Below are positions 1 through 5,394 of a stretch of 5,394 nt of DNA, piece by piece. Each line of letters opens with the position of its first letter. Position 1 is the first letter of the stretch. Both the position numbers and the translations under genes were made by a program. The notes under the pieces are model-generated. The model did not search any database. It had not been told where the DNA came from and was given only the letters and a program-made list of their open reading frames with translations. Origin of the DNA: Xanthobacteraceae bacterium. Its GTDB lineage: Bacteria; Pseudomonadota; Alphaproteobacteria; Rhizobiales; Xanthobacteraceae. The stretch lies in assembly GCA_030043175.1 (NCBI GenBank), contig JASHYD010000150.1, forward strand, positions 1-5,394. The letters run 5' to 3'.

Positions 1-1056
1 CTGCGTGTGACCCTGCGTCGCCGCCATCGCTTCGATCGCCGTGCGCACCACGTTGTTGAAGACGTCCTGCGCCGTCAGCGACCAGCCGGAGGTCTGGCAA
101 TGGGTGCGCAGCGACAGCGAGCGCGGATCGGCCGGACCGAACGGTTTTAGCAGCTTCGCCCACAGCATCCGCGCGGCGCGCAGCTTGGCGATCTCCATGA
201 AGTAGTTCATGCCAATCGCGAAGAAGAACGACAGCCGCGGCGCGAATTGGTCGATCGTGAGGCCGACGCCAAGTCCGGCGCGCACATATTCGATGCCGTC
301 GGCCAGCGTATAGGCGAGTTCCAGATCCGCCGTCGCACCGGCCTCCTGCATGTGGTACCCGGAAATCGAAATCGAGTTGAATTTCGGCATCCGCTCCGAC
401 GTGAAGGCGAAGATGTCGGAAATGATCCGCAGCGACGGGCCGGGCGGATAAATGTAGGTGTTGCGGACCATGAACTCCTTGAGAATGTCGTTCTGGATGG
501 TGCCGGCAAGCTTGTCCGGCGCCACACCCTGCTCCTCGGCGGCGACGATGTAGAGCGCCAGCACCGGCAGCACGGCGCCGTTCATGGTCATGGACACGGA
601 CATGCGCTCGAGCGGGATGCCGGAGAACAGCGTGCGCATGTCGTAGATCGAATCAATGGCAACGCCCGCCATGCCGACGTCGCCGGCGACGCGGGGATGG
701 TCGCTATCATAGCCGCGATGAGTGGCGAGATCGAAGGCGACCGACAGGCCTTTTTGTCCGGCCGCCAGATTGCGCCGATAGAAGGCGTTGGAATCCTCCG
801 CCGTGGAGAACCCCGCATACTGGCGCACCGTCCACGGCTGGGTCACATACATGGTTGGATAGGGGCCGCGCAGATAGGGAGCGATGCCCGGGTATCCGTA
901 GAGGAAATCAAGCCCGGCAAGGTCGCCGGGCCCGTAGATGCCCTTCACCGGGATACCCTCCGGCGTGAGCCATGTTTCGCCCGCTGCATCAGCGGCCATC
1001 AGCGGGCCGGTCGGCTCGGTAAATGCGATGGTGCCGAAATCGGGTATCTGGGTCAT
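1..1056 (-). CDS. mutB: Methylmalonyl-CoA mutase large (catalytic) subunit, N-terminal 352 residues, cut by window edge
   Basis: Catalytic chain of adenosylcobalamin-dependent methylmalonyl-CoA mutase, a cytosolic enzyme that interconverts (R)-methylmalonyl-CoA and succinyl-CoA at the end of the propionyl-CoA route. Reading the minus strand from the ATG at 1056 gives an open frame of exactly 352 codons to base 1. The protein is strikingly close to human and Propionibacterium mutases: RQYAGFS (residues 78-84), [17 protein letters not shown] (103-119), [11 protein letters not shown] (152-162), [18 protein letters not shown] (185-202), [11 protein letters not shown] (230-240), [14 protein letters not shown] (265-278) and [10 protein letters not shown] (319-328). 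Tyr80, Gln188, Arg198 and His235 match the substrate-pocket residues Tyr89, Gln197, Arg207 and His244 of the P. shermanii enzyme. What is visible is most of the TIM barrel; the rest of the barrel and the cobalamin-binding domain (DxHxxG) lie outside. The start is secure: upstream the frame has no ATG or GTG before a TAA at 1116-1114. It lies 85 bases after mutA, the usual order for the heterodimer. The Shine-Dalgarno sequence is weak. The homologous name scpA/mcmA is also used. Confidence 0.97.
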   Translation of the reverse strand, partial: MTQIPDFGTIAFTEPTGPLMAADAAGETWLTPEGIPVKGIYGPGDLAGLDFLYGYPGIAPYLRGPYPTMYVTQPWTVRQYAGFSTAEDSNAFYRRNLAAGQKGLSVAFDLATHRGYDSDHPRVAGDVGMAGVAIDSIYDMRTLFSGIPLERMSVSMTMNGAVLPVLALYIVAAEEQGVAPDKLAGTIQNDILKEFMVRNTYIYPPGPSLRIISDIFAFTSERMPKFNSISISGYHMQEAGATADLELAYTLADGIEYVRAGLGVGLTIDQFAPRLSFFFAIGMNYFMEIAKLRAARMLWAKLLKPFGPADPRSLSLRTHCQTSGWSLTAQDVFNNVVRTAIEAMAATQGHTQ

Positions 1057-1141
1057 GGCACGCTCACGCTCGATGGCTGAATGAGCTGATATTTGGCTAT
1101 GGCCGACCAGCTGTTAAAGGTTGCGACCGGCCATGCAAATC
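1057..1141 (-). other. mutA-mutB intercistronic gap with a 7-bp inverted repeat
   Basis: This 85-base spacer separates the mutA stop from the mutB start. It holds a perfect 7-bp inverted repeat, ATGGCCG (1099-1105) and CGGCCAT (1128-1134), around a 22-base loop. No T-run follows it in the direction of transcription, so it does not look like an intrinsic terminator, and co-transcription of mutA and mutB remains the simplest reading. It could be a weak intercistronic mRNA structure. Before the mutB ATG there is only GAGCGTGAG-type purine sequence and no clear GGAGG. Confidence 0.35.
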
Positions 1142-3031
1142 TCATTCCGAGCGCAGGGGGGTTAAGATTTGATGCGCCGCCGTCAGCATCGCGAGCAGGT
1201 CGCAGCCGACATGGATGAATGTGCCGACGCCGGCGGATCTGAGGATCGCTTCCAACTCTCCCGCGCGCCCAGCAAGGTATATGTGCCTGGCGCCGGCTTC
1301 GCGCAAAGCGCTTGCTACGGCGGCTGCTTGCGTGGAGTAGACGGCGTCTGATGAGCACAGGCATGCGATGCTGGCGCCGGATGCCTTGAACGAGGAGAGC
1401 ATGTCGTCGCGGTTTGCAAAACCGTCGTTGGTGATGGCCGCGATGCCCCCGGCCTCGAACACGTTTTTGGCATAAGTCGCCCGGGCCGTGAAGTCGGTGA
1501 GGGTGCCGAGATTGGCGAGGAAGACCTTCGGCCGTGCACCGGTCCTTTCGAGTACGCGGTCGGAAGCGTCCCGCAGGGCTTCGAAGGGCTCGGCGAGACG
1601 TAGGCAAGGCAGGGCGCTCGCCGCTCCGCCAATCGATTGGGTCGAGGGAGAAGCAAGCAGCGCAGATGGCGCCAGCACCTCAACGGGCGCTTCCGTGATA
1701 TTCGGAAACTCGCTCGTCCCGGTCAGCGCATCATGGCGTCGCGCAATCGCATTTTCCCGCTCGGCCCGAACGGCGGCCACCTTGCCCTGGATCAAGCCTT
1801 GCTCCAGGGCCGCCGCGGCGCCTCCTGCTTTCTCGATCTCCTGGAACAGCGACCAGGCGGTACCGCACAGTTCATCCGTCAGACTTTCAAATCCGCCGGC
1901 CCCTGCAGCCGGGTCGGCGACTTTGGCAAGATTCGATTCCTCCAACAGGATGAGCTGCGTGCTGCAGGCGATGCGCCGTGCAAACCCGTTCGGCAACCCG
2001 ATTGCAGCAGTGTGGGGCACGACCGCGATGCTATCAGCGCCGCCGAGGGCGGCCGCGACCACAGCCACCGTGGCGCGCAGCATGTTCACGAACGGATCGC
2101 GCCGCGTCATCATGCGCCACGCTGTTTCCGCCGCAATGAATGCGGGTGCCGGGATCATCCCACAGGCTTCCTCGACGCGGGCCCAAAGCTTGCGCAAGGC
2201 GCGAAATTTCGCGGTGGTCAGGAACTGATCGGCATCCGCGGCAAGTCGAAGATAGATCATCCTCCGGGCGTCGGTGAGGGCGACGCCGCTCGCTTCCAAG
2301 GCGCGCAGATAGGCGAGCGCTGTTGCAAGCACATAGGCGAGTTCCTGCGCCTCGGACCCCCCGGCGTTGTGGACGACGCGGCCGTCCGCCGCCGCGAACG
2401 GGCCTTTGTAGCCTTGCATTGCCAGGCCGTTGATGCTGGCCGCGAATGCTGCGCTGTCGTCGCGCCAGCAAGGAGCGCTGTGGGGGGCCGCGGCGATATG
2501 GCCTAGCGGATCAAATCCGAAACTGATGTCGGCAGCGGCCGAAGGGACGCCGAGCCTTTGGACCATGTCCGGCAATTGCCGGGCCACATGCGCCGCATTG
2601 GGCCCGGGCTGCAGGTCGATTGCAACGCCGCCGCCGAGAGGTATTCCGTCAAGCAGGCGATCGAGTGGAGTGTTGTCATCAAGCCCAAAGCCGTATGCCC
2701 CGATCGCACCGGCGAACACCAGCGCGAGTCCGGTCGCGCCGTTGCCAAGATCGGACCGCGCCTGGGCGTTGGCAGCGGCAGGATCCGCAAAGTCGATGCG
2801 CTGGATGACCCGCCAGGGGGTCCCCGCCCTGTGGCCGAATACCGGCCGCGCGCCGATGTCGCGCTCGTAGAGCGGCGCAATGGCGATGCCGTCATAGCTT
2901 TTCGACATCAGCCGCGCTTCGAGGGGCGCGCCTTTGATCGTCCTCGATACGAGCGCAAGCCATTGCTCCCGGCTCGCCGGAGCAAATTCCGTGAATGTCG
3001 GTGCGCTGTCTCTGACCCTAGTATTGCTCAT
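1142..3031 (-). CDS. mutA: Methylmalonyl-CoA mutase small (non-catalytic) subunit
   Basis: Small subunit of the heterodimeric methylmalonyl-CoA mutase, partner of the large chain encoded next downstream. The 629 residues are normal for the family. The N-terminus (FTEFAPASREQWLALV, 13-28) and SKSYDGIAIAPLY (43-55) are typical of the small subunit. The barrel-derived part carries LRKLWARVEEACG (279-291), RRDPFVNMLRAT (310-321), RRIACSTQLILLEESNL (352-368) and DPAAGAGGFESLTDEL (373-388). A flavodoxin-like C-terminal domain starts near 500 (VFLANLGTLTDFTARATYA). It keeps the fold pattern, but the cobalamin-ligand motif DxHxxG of the large subunit is absent: the equivalent stretch reads LGTLTDF. 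This loss is known for the family, where the small chain binds no B12 and is structural. The ATG at 3031 fits the family N-terminus, and the next Met is at residue 42. No good Shine-Dalgarno precedes it (GCCAATTTAGCTCC then ATG), so translation initiation may be modest. Stop TGA at 1144-1142. Confidence 0.95.
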   Translation of the reverse strand: MSNTRVRDSAPTFTEFAPASREQWLALVSRTIKGAPLEARLMSKSYDGIAIAPLYERDIGARPVFGHRAGTPWRVIQRIDFADPAAANAQARSDLGNGATGLALVFAGAIGAYGFGLDDNTPLDRLLDGIPLGGGVAIDLQPGPNAAHVARQLPDMVQRLGVPSAAADISFGFDPLGHIAAAPHSAPCWRDDSAAFAASINGLAMQGYKGPFAAADGRVVHNAGGSEAQELAYVLATALAYLRALEASGVALTDARRMIYLRLAADADQFLTTAKFRALRKLWARVEEACGMIPAPAFIAAETAWRMMTRRDPFVNMLRATVAVVAAALGGADSIAVVPHTAAIGLPNGFARRIACSTQLILLEESNLAKVADPAAGAGGFESLTDELCGTAWSLFQEIEKAGGAAAALEQGLIQGKVAAVRAERENAIARRHDALTGTSEFPNITEAPVEVLAPSALLASPSTQSIGGAASALPCLRLAEPFEALRDASDRVLERTGARPKVFLANLGTLTDFTARATYAKNVFEAGGIAAITNDGFANRDDMLSSFKASGASIACLCSSDAVYSTQAAAVASALREAGARHIYLAGRAGELEAILRSAGVGTFIHVGCDLLAMLTAAHQILTPLRSE

Positions 3032-3259
3032 GGAGCTAAATTGGCACGTTCGGACTGCGAGGCCAATGGAGCGTTAGGTGGACGGGCGTTGGAGCGTCGA
3101 TCGGTTTGAATTGCATACCCGCCGTCGCCAGGCTTGTTCCCGCGGCCGCCCCCGCTCGATCCTCCCCGGCGTGCGGAAGGGGCGGCACCGGGAGCGAAAA
3201 ATAATCGATCCATGCCCGAGGCCCGCGAGAAGACGCCAAGCGCCTCACCCTGGGCGGCA
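3032..3259 (-). other. folK-mutA intergenic region, 228 bases, no gene; probable mutA promoter region
   Basis: No credible gene lies here: short open frames on both strands resemble no known protein. The region contains an imperfect GC-rich hairpin (3145-3186, listed separately), an A/T-rich stretch at 3199-3206 (AAAAATAA on the plus strand), and a 6-bp inverted repeat ATTGGC (3040-3045) / GCCAAT (3062-3067) that begins nine bases upstream of the mutA ATG. That last repeat could be an operator or a leader hairpin, but six base pairs is weak evidence. I could not identify convincing -35 and -10 boxes. The gap is long enough for mutA-mutB to be a separate transcription unit from folP-folK, which fits their unrelated pathways. 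Confidence 0.5.
3145..3186. repeat. Imperfect GC-rich inverted repeat (candidate decayed interspersed palindromic element)
   Basis: GCCGCCCC at 3145-3152 pairs perfectly with GGGGCGGC at 3179-3186. Inside the 26-base loop a second arm forms on the minus-strand transcript: CCUUCC (3180-3175) can pair with the GGGAGG-like stretch around 3161-3168, with one G-U wobble. The flank at 3121-3147 (CGCCAGGCTTGTTCCCGCGG region) loosely recalls the GGCTTGT-centred intergenic repeats common in Bradyrhizobium and relatives; that resemblance is from memory. Only one copy is in this window, so its repeat nature cannot be shown here. It has no T-run directly after it and is not a standard intrinsic terminator. 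Confidence 0.35.
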
Positions 3260-3760
3260 TCAAGTCGAGGCATCGAGCGCCGCCAGCTTCTCGATGCCGC
3301 CCGGATCGAGCCGGGCAAGCGCTTGCGCGATCGTGATGCCCTTGATCTTGCGATTTGGTGCAATCTCGGCGAGCGGCGCAAGGACGAAAGCACGCTCGAA
3401 CAGATGCGGATGCGGCAAGGTCAGGTCCGGCTCCTCGACTTCAATTGCATCAAACGCGATGATATCGATGTCGAGAATGCGAGGGCCCCAGCGCCGTTCC
3501 TTGCTACGGTCGCGACCAAATATCGCCTCGACGGCGAGCGCGCGATCGAGAAGGGCGCGCGGCGTCAGCGTCGTTTCGACCGCGATCGCCAGATTCACGA
3601 AAGGCGGCTGATCGGTCAGGCCCCACGGCGGCGTCCGATAGTCGGAAGAGCGAGCAATCAGTTGCACCTCGCTGCCATCACATAATGCCGTTATGGCGTG
3701 GGCGAGCGTCGCTCGCACATCCCCCAGATTCCCGCCAAGCCCGAGGAGCGCCTCCGCCAT
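3260..3760 (-). CDS. folK: 2-amino-4-hydroxy-6-hydroxymethyldihydropteridine diphosphokinase (HPPK)
   Basis: HPPK transfers diphosphate from ATP to 6-hydroxymethyl-7,8-dihydropterin, making the substrate used by dihydropteroate synthase in cytosolic folate synthesis. From the chosen start the protein has 166 residues, normal for the family. Visible motifs are LLGLGGNLGDVRATL (5-19), DYRTPPWG (40-47), PPFVNLAI (52-59), the HPPK signature RWGPRILDIDII (90-101) with Arg94, Asp97 and Asp99 matching E. coli Arg92, Asp95 and Asp97 (the aspartates bind magnesium), and LPHPHLFERAFVLAPLAEIAP (115-135) with His117 and Arg123. The frame also has an ATG at 3793, which would add 11 residues. I prefer 3760 because MAEALLGLGGN places the first strand at the usual distance from the start and because GGTGAGG lies about 11 bases upstream, whereas 3793 has no ribosome binding site. 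It follows folP by about 100 bases, so the two are probably co-transcribed. Stop TGA at 3262-3260. Confidence 0.94.
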   Translation of the reverse strand: MAEALLGLGGNLGDVRATLAHAITALCDGSEVQLIARSSDYRTPPWGLTDQPPFVNLAIAVETTLTPRALLDRALAVEAIFGRDRSKERRWGPRILDIDIIAFDAIEVEEPDLTLPHPHLFERAFVLAPLAEIAPNRKIKGITIAQALARLDPGGIEKLAALDAST

Positions 3761-3862
3761 CCTACTTCGCGCCTCACCGCGCTTCTCTTGCATCTATGGG
3801 GTTTGTTTCGACAGGCAGGGTCGTCTCCGAAATTTAGCGAGGCAAGGCGGTGAACGTCGCGC
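3761..3862 (-). other. folP-folK spacer, no folB present
   Basis: This 102-base spacer contains the in-frame upstream extension of folK (to an ATG at 3793) and otherwise no coding potential and no hairpin resembling a terminator. In several related alphaproteobacteria a dihydroneopterin aldolase gene, folB, sits at this point; here there is no room for it and I see no remnant. Confidence 0.5.
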
Positions 3863-4729
3863 TCATGCGTTCGCCTCGATTGCTGCCATGACCCGCAGCG
3901 CCTGCACGGTGGCGGCGACATCGTGGGCACGGATGATCGCGGCGCCGTGCGTGACCGCAAGGAGATGGGCTGCGATCGATCCGCCGAGTCGCTGGTCTGG
4001 CGGCGTTGGCACCACCGCGTTGATGAGACGCTTGCGCGAGGCGCCAACCAGAAGCGGTAGGCCGAACGTTTTCAGGTGGTCGAGCCTCGCTATCGCAGTC
4101 ATGCTTTGCTCGGCGGTCTTGCCGAAGCCGATGCCGGGGTCGAGGATGATGAGTTCGCGACGGATACCCGCGCGCGCGGCGATGGTGAGCGAGCGCTCGA
4201 AGAACGCCGTGATATCGTCCATAATGTCGATGCGCGGATCCGCGGCGTCGCGGTTGTGCATGACGATGACCGGTACAGCATAGCTTGCGATCACCTGCGC
4301 CATCTCGGGGTCGCGTTGCAGGCCCCAGACATCGTTGACGATCGCGGCGCCATGGTCGAGCGCCCAGGCCGCGATCGTCGCCTTCATGGTGTCAATTGAA
4401 ACCGGCTGCCCCATCTGCGCTGCGGCCGGCAGCACGAATTCAAGGCGCCGCAATTCCTCTTCGGCCGACACCGCGACCCGACTGGGAGAGGGACGAGTGG
4501 ATTCCGCGCCGATATCGACGATGTCGGCGCCCTCTGCGATCATTTGCGCGGCATGCGCGACCGCCGCGTCGGGTCGAAGGTAGGTACCGCCGTCCGAGAA
4601 TGAGTCGGGAGTGATATTCAAGATCCCCATGACCAGCGGACGTTGCAGCGCCAGCAAGCTTGCGAGGGCGATTGCGTTGGTGCTCGACGCGGTGCCGGAC
4701 GCGCCGGGGAAAGGCGAAGCGGCGATCAT
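3863..4729 (-). CDS. folP: Dihydropteroate synthase (DHPS)
   Basis: DHPS condenses 6-hydroxymethyl-dihydropterin diphosphate with p-aminobenzoate to give dihydropteroate; it is the sulfonamide target. The 288-residue protein is a complete TIM barrel with both family signatures: MGILNITPDSFSDGG (34-48) and GADIVDIGAESTRP (67-80). Further hallmarks are SIDT (111-114, Asp113), VNDVWG (131-136), MHNR (157-160), DPGIGFGK (197-204), GASRKR (229-234) and IIRAHDV (265-271). Asn38, Asp113, Asn132, Asp197, Lys233, Arg267 and His269 correspond to the pterin- and phosphate-binding residues of E. coli DHPS. Phe44, Thr78 and Pro80 are the wild-type residues at positions altered in sulfonamide-resistant enzymes, so this looks like the normal chromosomal target and not a sul-type enzyme. 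The ATG at 4729 is the only ATG before the core; the first roughly 30 residues are low-complexity and poorly conserved in the family. The frame stays open upstream to a TGA at 4852-4850, but I see no ATG or GTG there. No strong Shine-Dalgarno is present. Stop TGA at 3865-3863. Confidence 0.97.
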   Translation of the reverse strand: MIAASPFPGASGTASSTNAIALASLLALQRPLVMGILNITPDSFSDGGTYLRPDAAVAHAAQMIAEGADIVDIGAESTRPSPSRVAVSAEEELRRLEFVLPAAAQMGQPVSIDTMKATIAAWALDHGAAIVNDVWGLQRDPEMAQVIASYAVPVIVMHNRDAADPRIDIMDDITAFFERSLTIAARAGIRRELIILDPGIGFGKTAEQSMTAIARLDHLKTFGLPLLVGASRKRLINAVVPTPPDQRLGGSIAAHLLAVTHGAAIIRAHDVAATVQALRVMAAIEANA

Positions 4730-4915
4730 GGCGCTGATTTCTGCGGTTACGCCTGTGCTGTCAAGCGAAACTGCGCCGGTGTGTCGCGCTCTCAGGCGCT
4801 CCCTCGCTCGCGCGAGCGCCAGGAGGGTCCGGCGGACATGCTGAGCCTGTCATCGGCGCGCCGACGGCGGAAAAGTGGGCCTCGGGACCGACGAGACTTC
4901 CAGCTGCAATGCGCC
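4730..4915. repeat. Intergenic region with three short perfect palindromes, no gene
   Basis: The 186 bases between the DUF4332 gene and folP hold no gene. They contain a perfect 14-base palindrome CGCTCGCGCGAGCG (4805-4818), which can alternatively fold as a 7-bp stem GGCGCTC (4795-4801) / GAGCGCC (4814-4820); a stem GTCCG-G-CGGAC (4827-4837); and a perfect 12-base palindrome TCGGCGCGCCGA (4853-4864). None is followed by a T-run in the transcription direction, so they are not standard intrinsic terminators, but they could fold in the RNA between the two genes or serve as protein-binding sites. High GC makes such palindromes more likely by chance. Confidence 0.4.
4736..4764 (-). promoter_or_regulatory. 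Possible folP promoter (consensus TTGACA -35 with weak -10)
   Basis: On the minus strand 4764-4759 reads TTGACA, an exact -35 consensus. A spacer of 16 or 17 bases leads to AGAAAT or GAAATC, both poor matches to TATAAT. If used, transcription would begin within about ten bases of the folP ATG, giving a nearly leaderless mRNA, which would agree with the lack of a clear Shine-Dalgarno. The weak -10 keeps this tentative. Confidence 0.25.
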
Positions 4916-5326
4916 CTAATAAGAAATCTTCACGGGCAGCTTCCTGGCGTGATCAATCCAGCGCCCGACTGTCTGCTCGGAGGGCAACAGGCGAACGAGC
5001 TTTCGTTGCAGGTTTGCCTCCGCCATCTTCCCGGCAAGCCGCGCCGGATTGCGGTACCTGAGTTCCCGGACGGTTACGACGCCCGCAGCTTCCAATAGTT
5101 CGGCGTATTCCGGTCCGACGCCTTTGATGCGCATGCGATCGATGAAATTAGCAACCCGGAGCAACTCGTCCTGATCGATCTCTGTTTTTTCCGCAAGCAT
5201 CTGGCGACCTTTGAGACTCTTCGCAGTCTCAAGGAGCTTTTCCGTTGTGCGAATTCCAGCTTTCTTCATCTTGACCGCAAAGCCTGGCGCAAGACAGCCG
5301 TCGAGTTCAGAGATTGAGGAAGGCAT
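4916..5326 (-). CDS. DUF4332 helix-hairpin-helix protein of unknown function
   Basis: A 136-residue cytosolic protein with no signal peptide or membrane segment. It matches from memory a small DUF4332-type protein that is common in Bradyrhizobium and relatives; its function is not established. Two helix-hairpin-helix-like units are visible: one near residues 12-36 (LAPGFAVKMKKAGIRTTEKL) and a clearer one at 66-101, with the hairpin RIKGVGPEYAELLEAAG (66-82) followed by VRELRYRNPARLAGKM (86-101). The C-terminus is basic (RKLVRLLP at 108-115, then WIDHARKLPVKISY). Such hairpins usually contact the nucleic acid backbone without sequence preference, so DNA or RNA binding is a reasonable inference, not shown. 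The start at 5326 is supported by GGGGGT at 5340-5335, nine bases upstream, a plausible ribosome binding site. Stop TAG at 4918-4916. The 186-base gap to folP argues against tight operon coupling. Confidence 0.9.
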   Translation of the reverse strand: MPSSISELDGCLAPGFAVKMKKAGIRTTEKLLETAKSLKGRQMLAEKTEIDQDELLRVANFIDRMRIKGVGPEYAELLEAAGVVTVRELRYRNPARLAGKMAEANLQRKLVRLLPSEQTVGRWIDHARKLPVKISY

Positions 5327-5394
5327 GATTCGATACCCCCAAGCCCGGCTGGCTTATTCAAATAAATTGGCTGAGACCTGGAATGGCTTCGATG
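5327..5394 (-). promoter_or_regulatory. Upstream region of the DUF4332 gene with ribosome binding site and AT-rich palindrome
   Basis: The leader of the DUF4332 gene. GGGGGT (5340-5335) is the likely ribosome binding site. Further upstream lie a short inverted repeat AAGCC (5341-5345) / GGCTT (5351-5355) and an AT-rich palindrome-like stretch TTATTCAAATAA (5354-5365), the most AT-rich patch in the neighbourhood. AT-rich patches in a GC-rich genome often mark promoters. On the minus strand TTGAAT is followed after 17 bases by GGGTAT, a poor promoter match that also overlaps the ribosome binding site, so I do not assign boxes. Confidence 0.3.

Noticed and set aside
247..1080. Long plus-strand open frame of 277 codons
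   Set aside because: It lies antisense to the highly conserved mutB coding sequence. Its product is rich in Arg, Gly and His with no recognisable domain, as expected for an opposite-strand frame in GC-rich DNA.
1131..1140. PccR-type TTTGCAAA operator for propionate regulation near the mutase genes
   Set aside because: Only a partial half-site (ATGCAAAT) is present, with no second TTTGCAAA-like copy at the required spacing, and it lies between mutA and mutB instead of upstream of the operon.
1637..2506. Plus-strand open frame of 289 codons, plus a shorter one at 1488-2228
   Set aside because: Both are antisense to mutA, which has clear full-length family similarity; the products look like low-complexity shadows.
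3199..3206. T-run on the minus strand downstream of folK as an intrinsic terminator
   Set aside because: The bases just before the TTATTTTT run form only a very short stem (GCC-TCG-GGC, followed by an unpaired stretch), and the stable hairpin at 3145-3186 lies after the run, in the wrong order.
3036..3393. Minus-strand open frames spanning the folK-mutA gap
   Set aside because: They overlap folK out of frame, consist of Arg/Gly/Ser/Pro-rich sequence from the GC-rich intergenic hairpin region, and resemble no known protein.
3761..3793. Longer folK start at 3793
   Set aside because: There is no ribosome binding site before it, and the extra 11 residues have no counterpart in the family; the ATG at 3760 fits the HPPK N-terminus.
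1..5394. A novel defence, mobile or RNA-guided system
   Set aside because: All five supportable genes are recognisable, four of them core metabolic genes; there are no direct repeat arrays, transposases, integrases, tRNA-adjacent sites or compositionally foreign genes.

Overview
The window looks like chromosomal DNA from an alphaproteobacterium of the Hyphomicrobiales, most likely Bradyrhizobium or a near relative. This is inferred from the high GC content, from the protein character of the genes (notably a DUF4332 protein of a type I know from Bradyrhizobium), and from a two-subunit methylmalonyl-CoA mutase. All five genes I can support lie on the minus strand, so transcription runs from high to low coordinates. 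No RNA gene, mobile element or CRISPR array is visible.

Layout in transcription order: a small helix-hairpin-helix protein of the DUF4332 family (5326-4916); a 186-base gap rich in perfect palindromes, with a consensus -35 hexamer close to the next gene; dihydropteroate synthase folP (4729-3863); a 102-base gap; HPPK folK (3760-3260, start re-assigned from 3793); a 228-base intergenic stretch with a long imperfect hairpin that may be a decayed interspersed repeat; methylmalonyl-CoA mutase small subunit mutA (3031-1142); an 85-base gap with a 7-bp inverted repeat; and the first 352 codons of the methylmalonyl-CoA mutase large subunit mutB (1056-1), cut by the left edge.

Functionally there are two metabolic modules. 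FolP and FolK catalyse the two consecutive steps that turn 6-hydroxymethyl-dihydropterin plus p-aminobenzoate into dihydropteroate (FolK first, then FolP). MutA and MutB form the adenosylcobalamin-dependent heterodimer that interconverts (R)-methylmalonyl-CoA and succinyl-CoA, feeding propionyl-CoA carbon into the TCA cycle. Nothing visible links the two pathways beyond shared orientation. The DUF4332 protein has no established role.

The region reads as ordinary housekeeping and central metabolism. I found no convincing undescribed system. The points most worth a second look are the intergenic hairpin between folK and mutA, the palindrome cluster before folP, the absence of folB between folP and folK, and the position of the DUF4332 gene.
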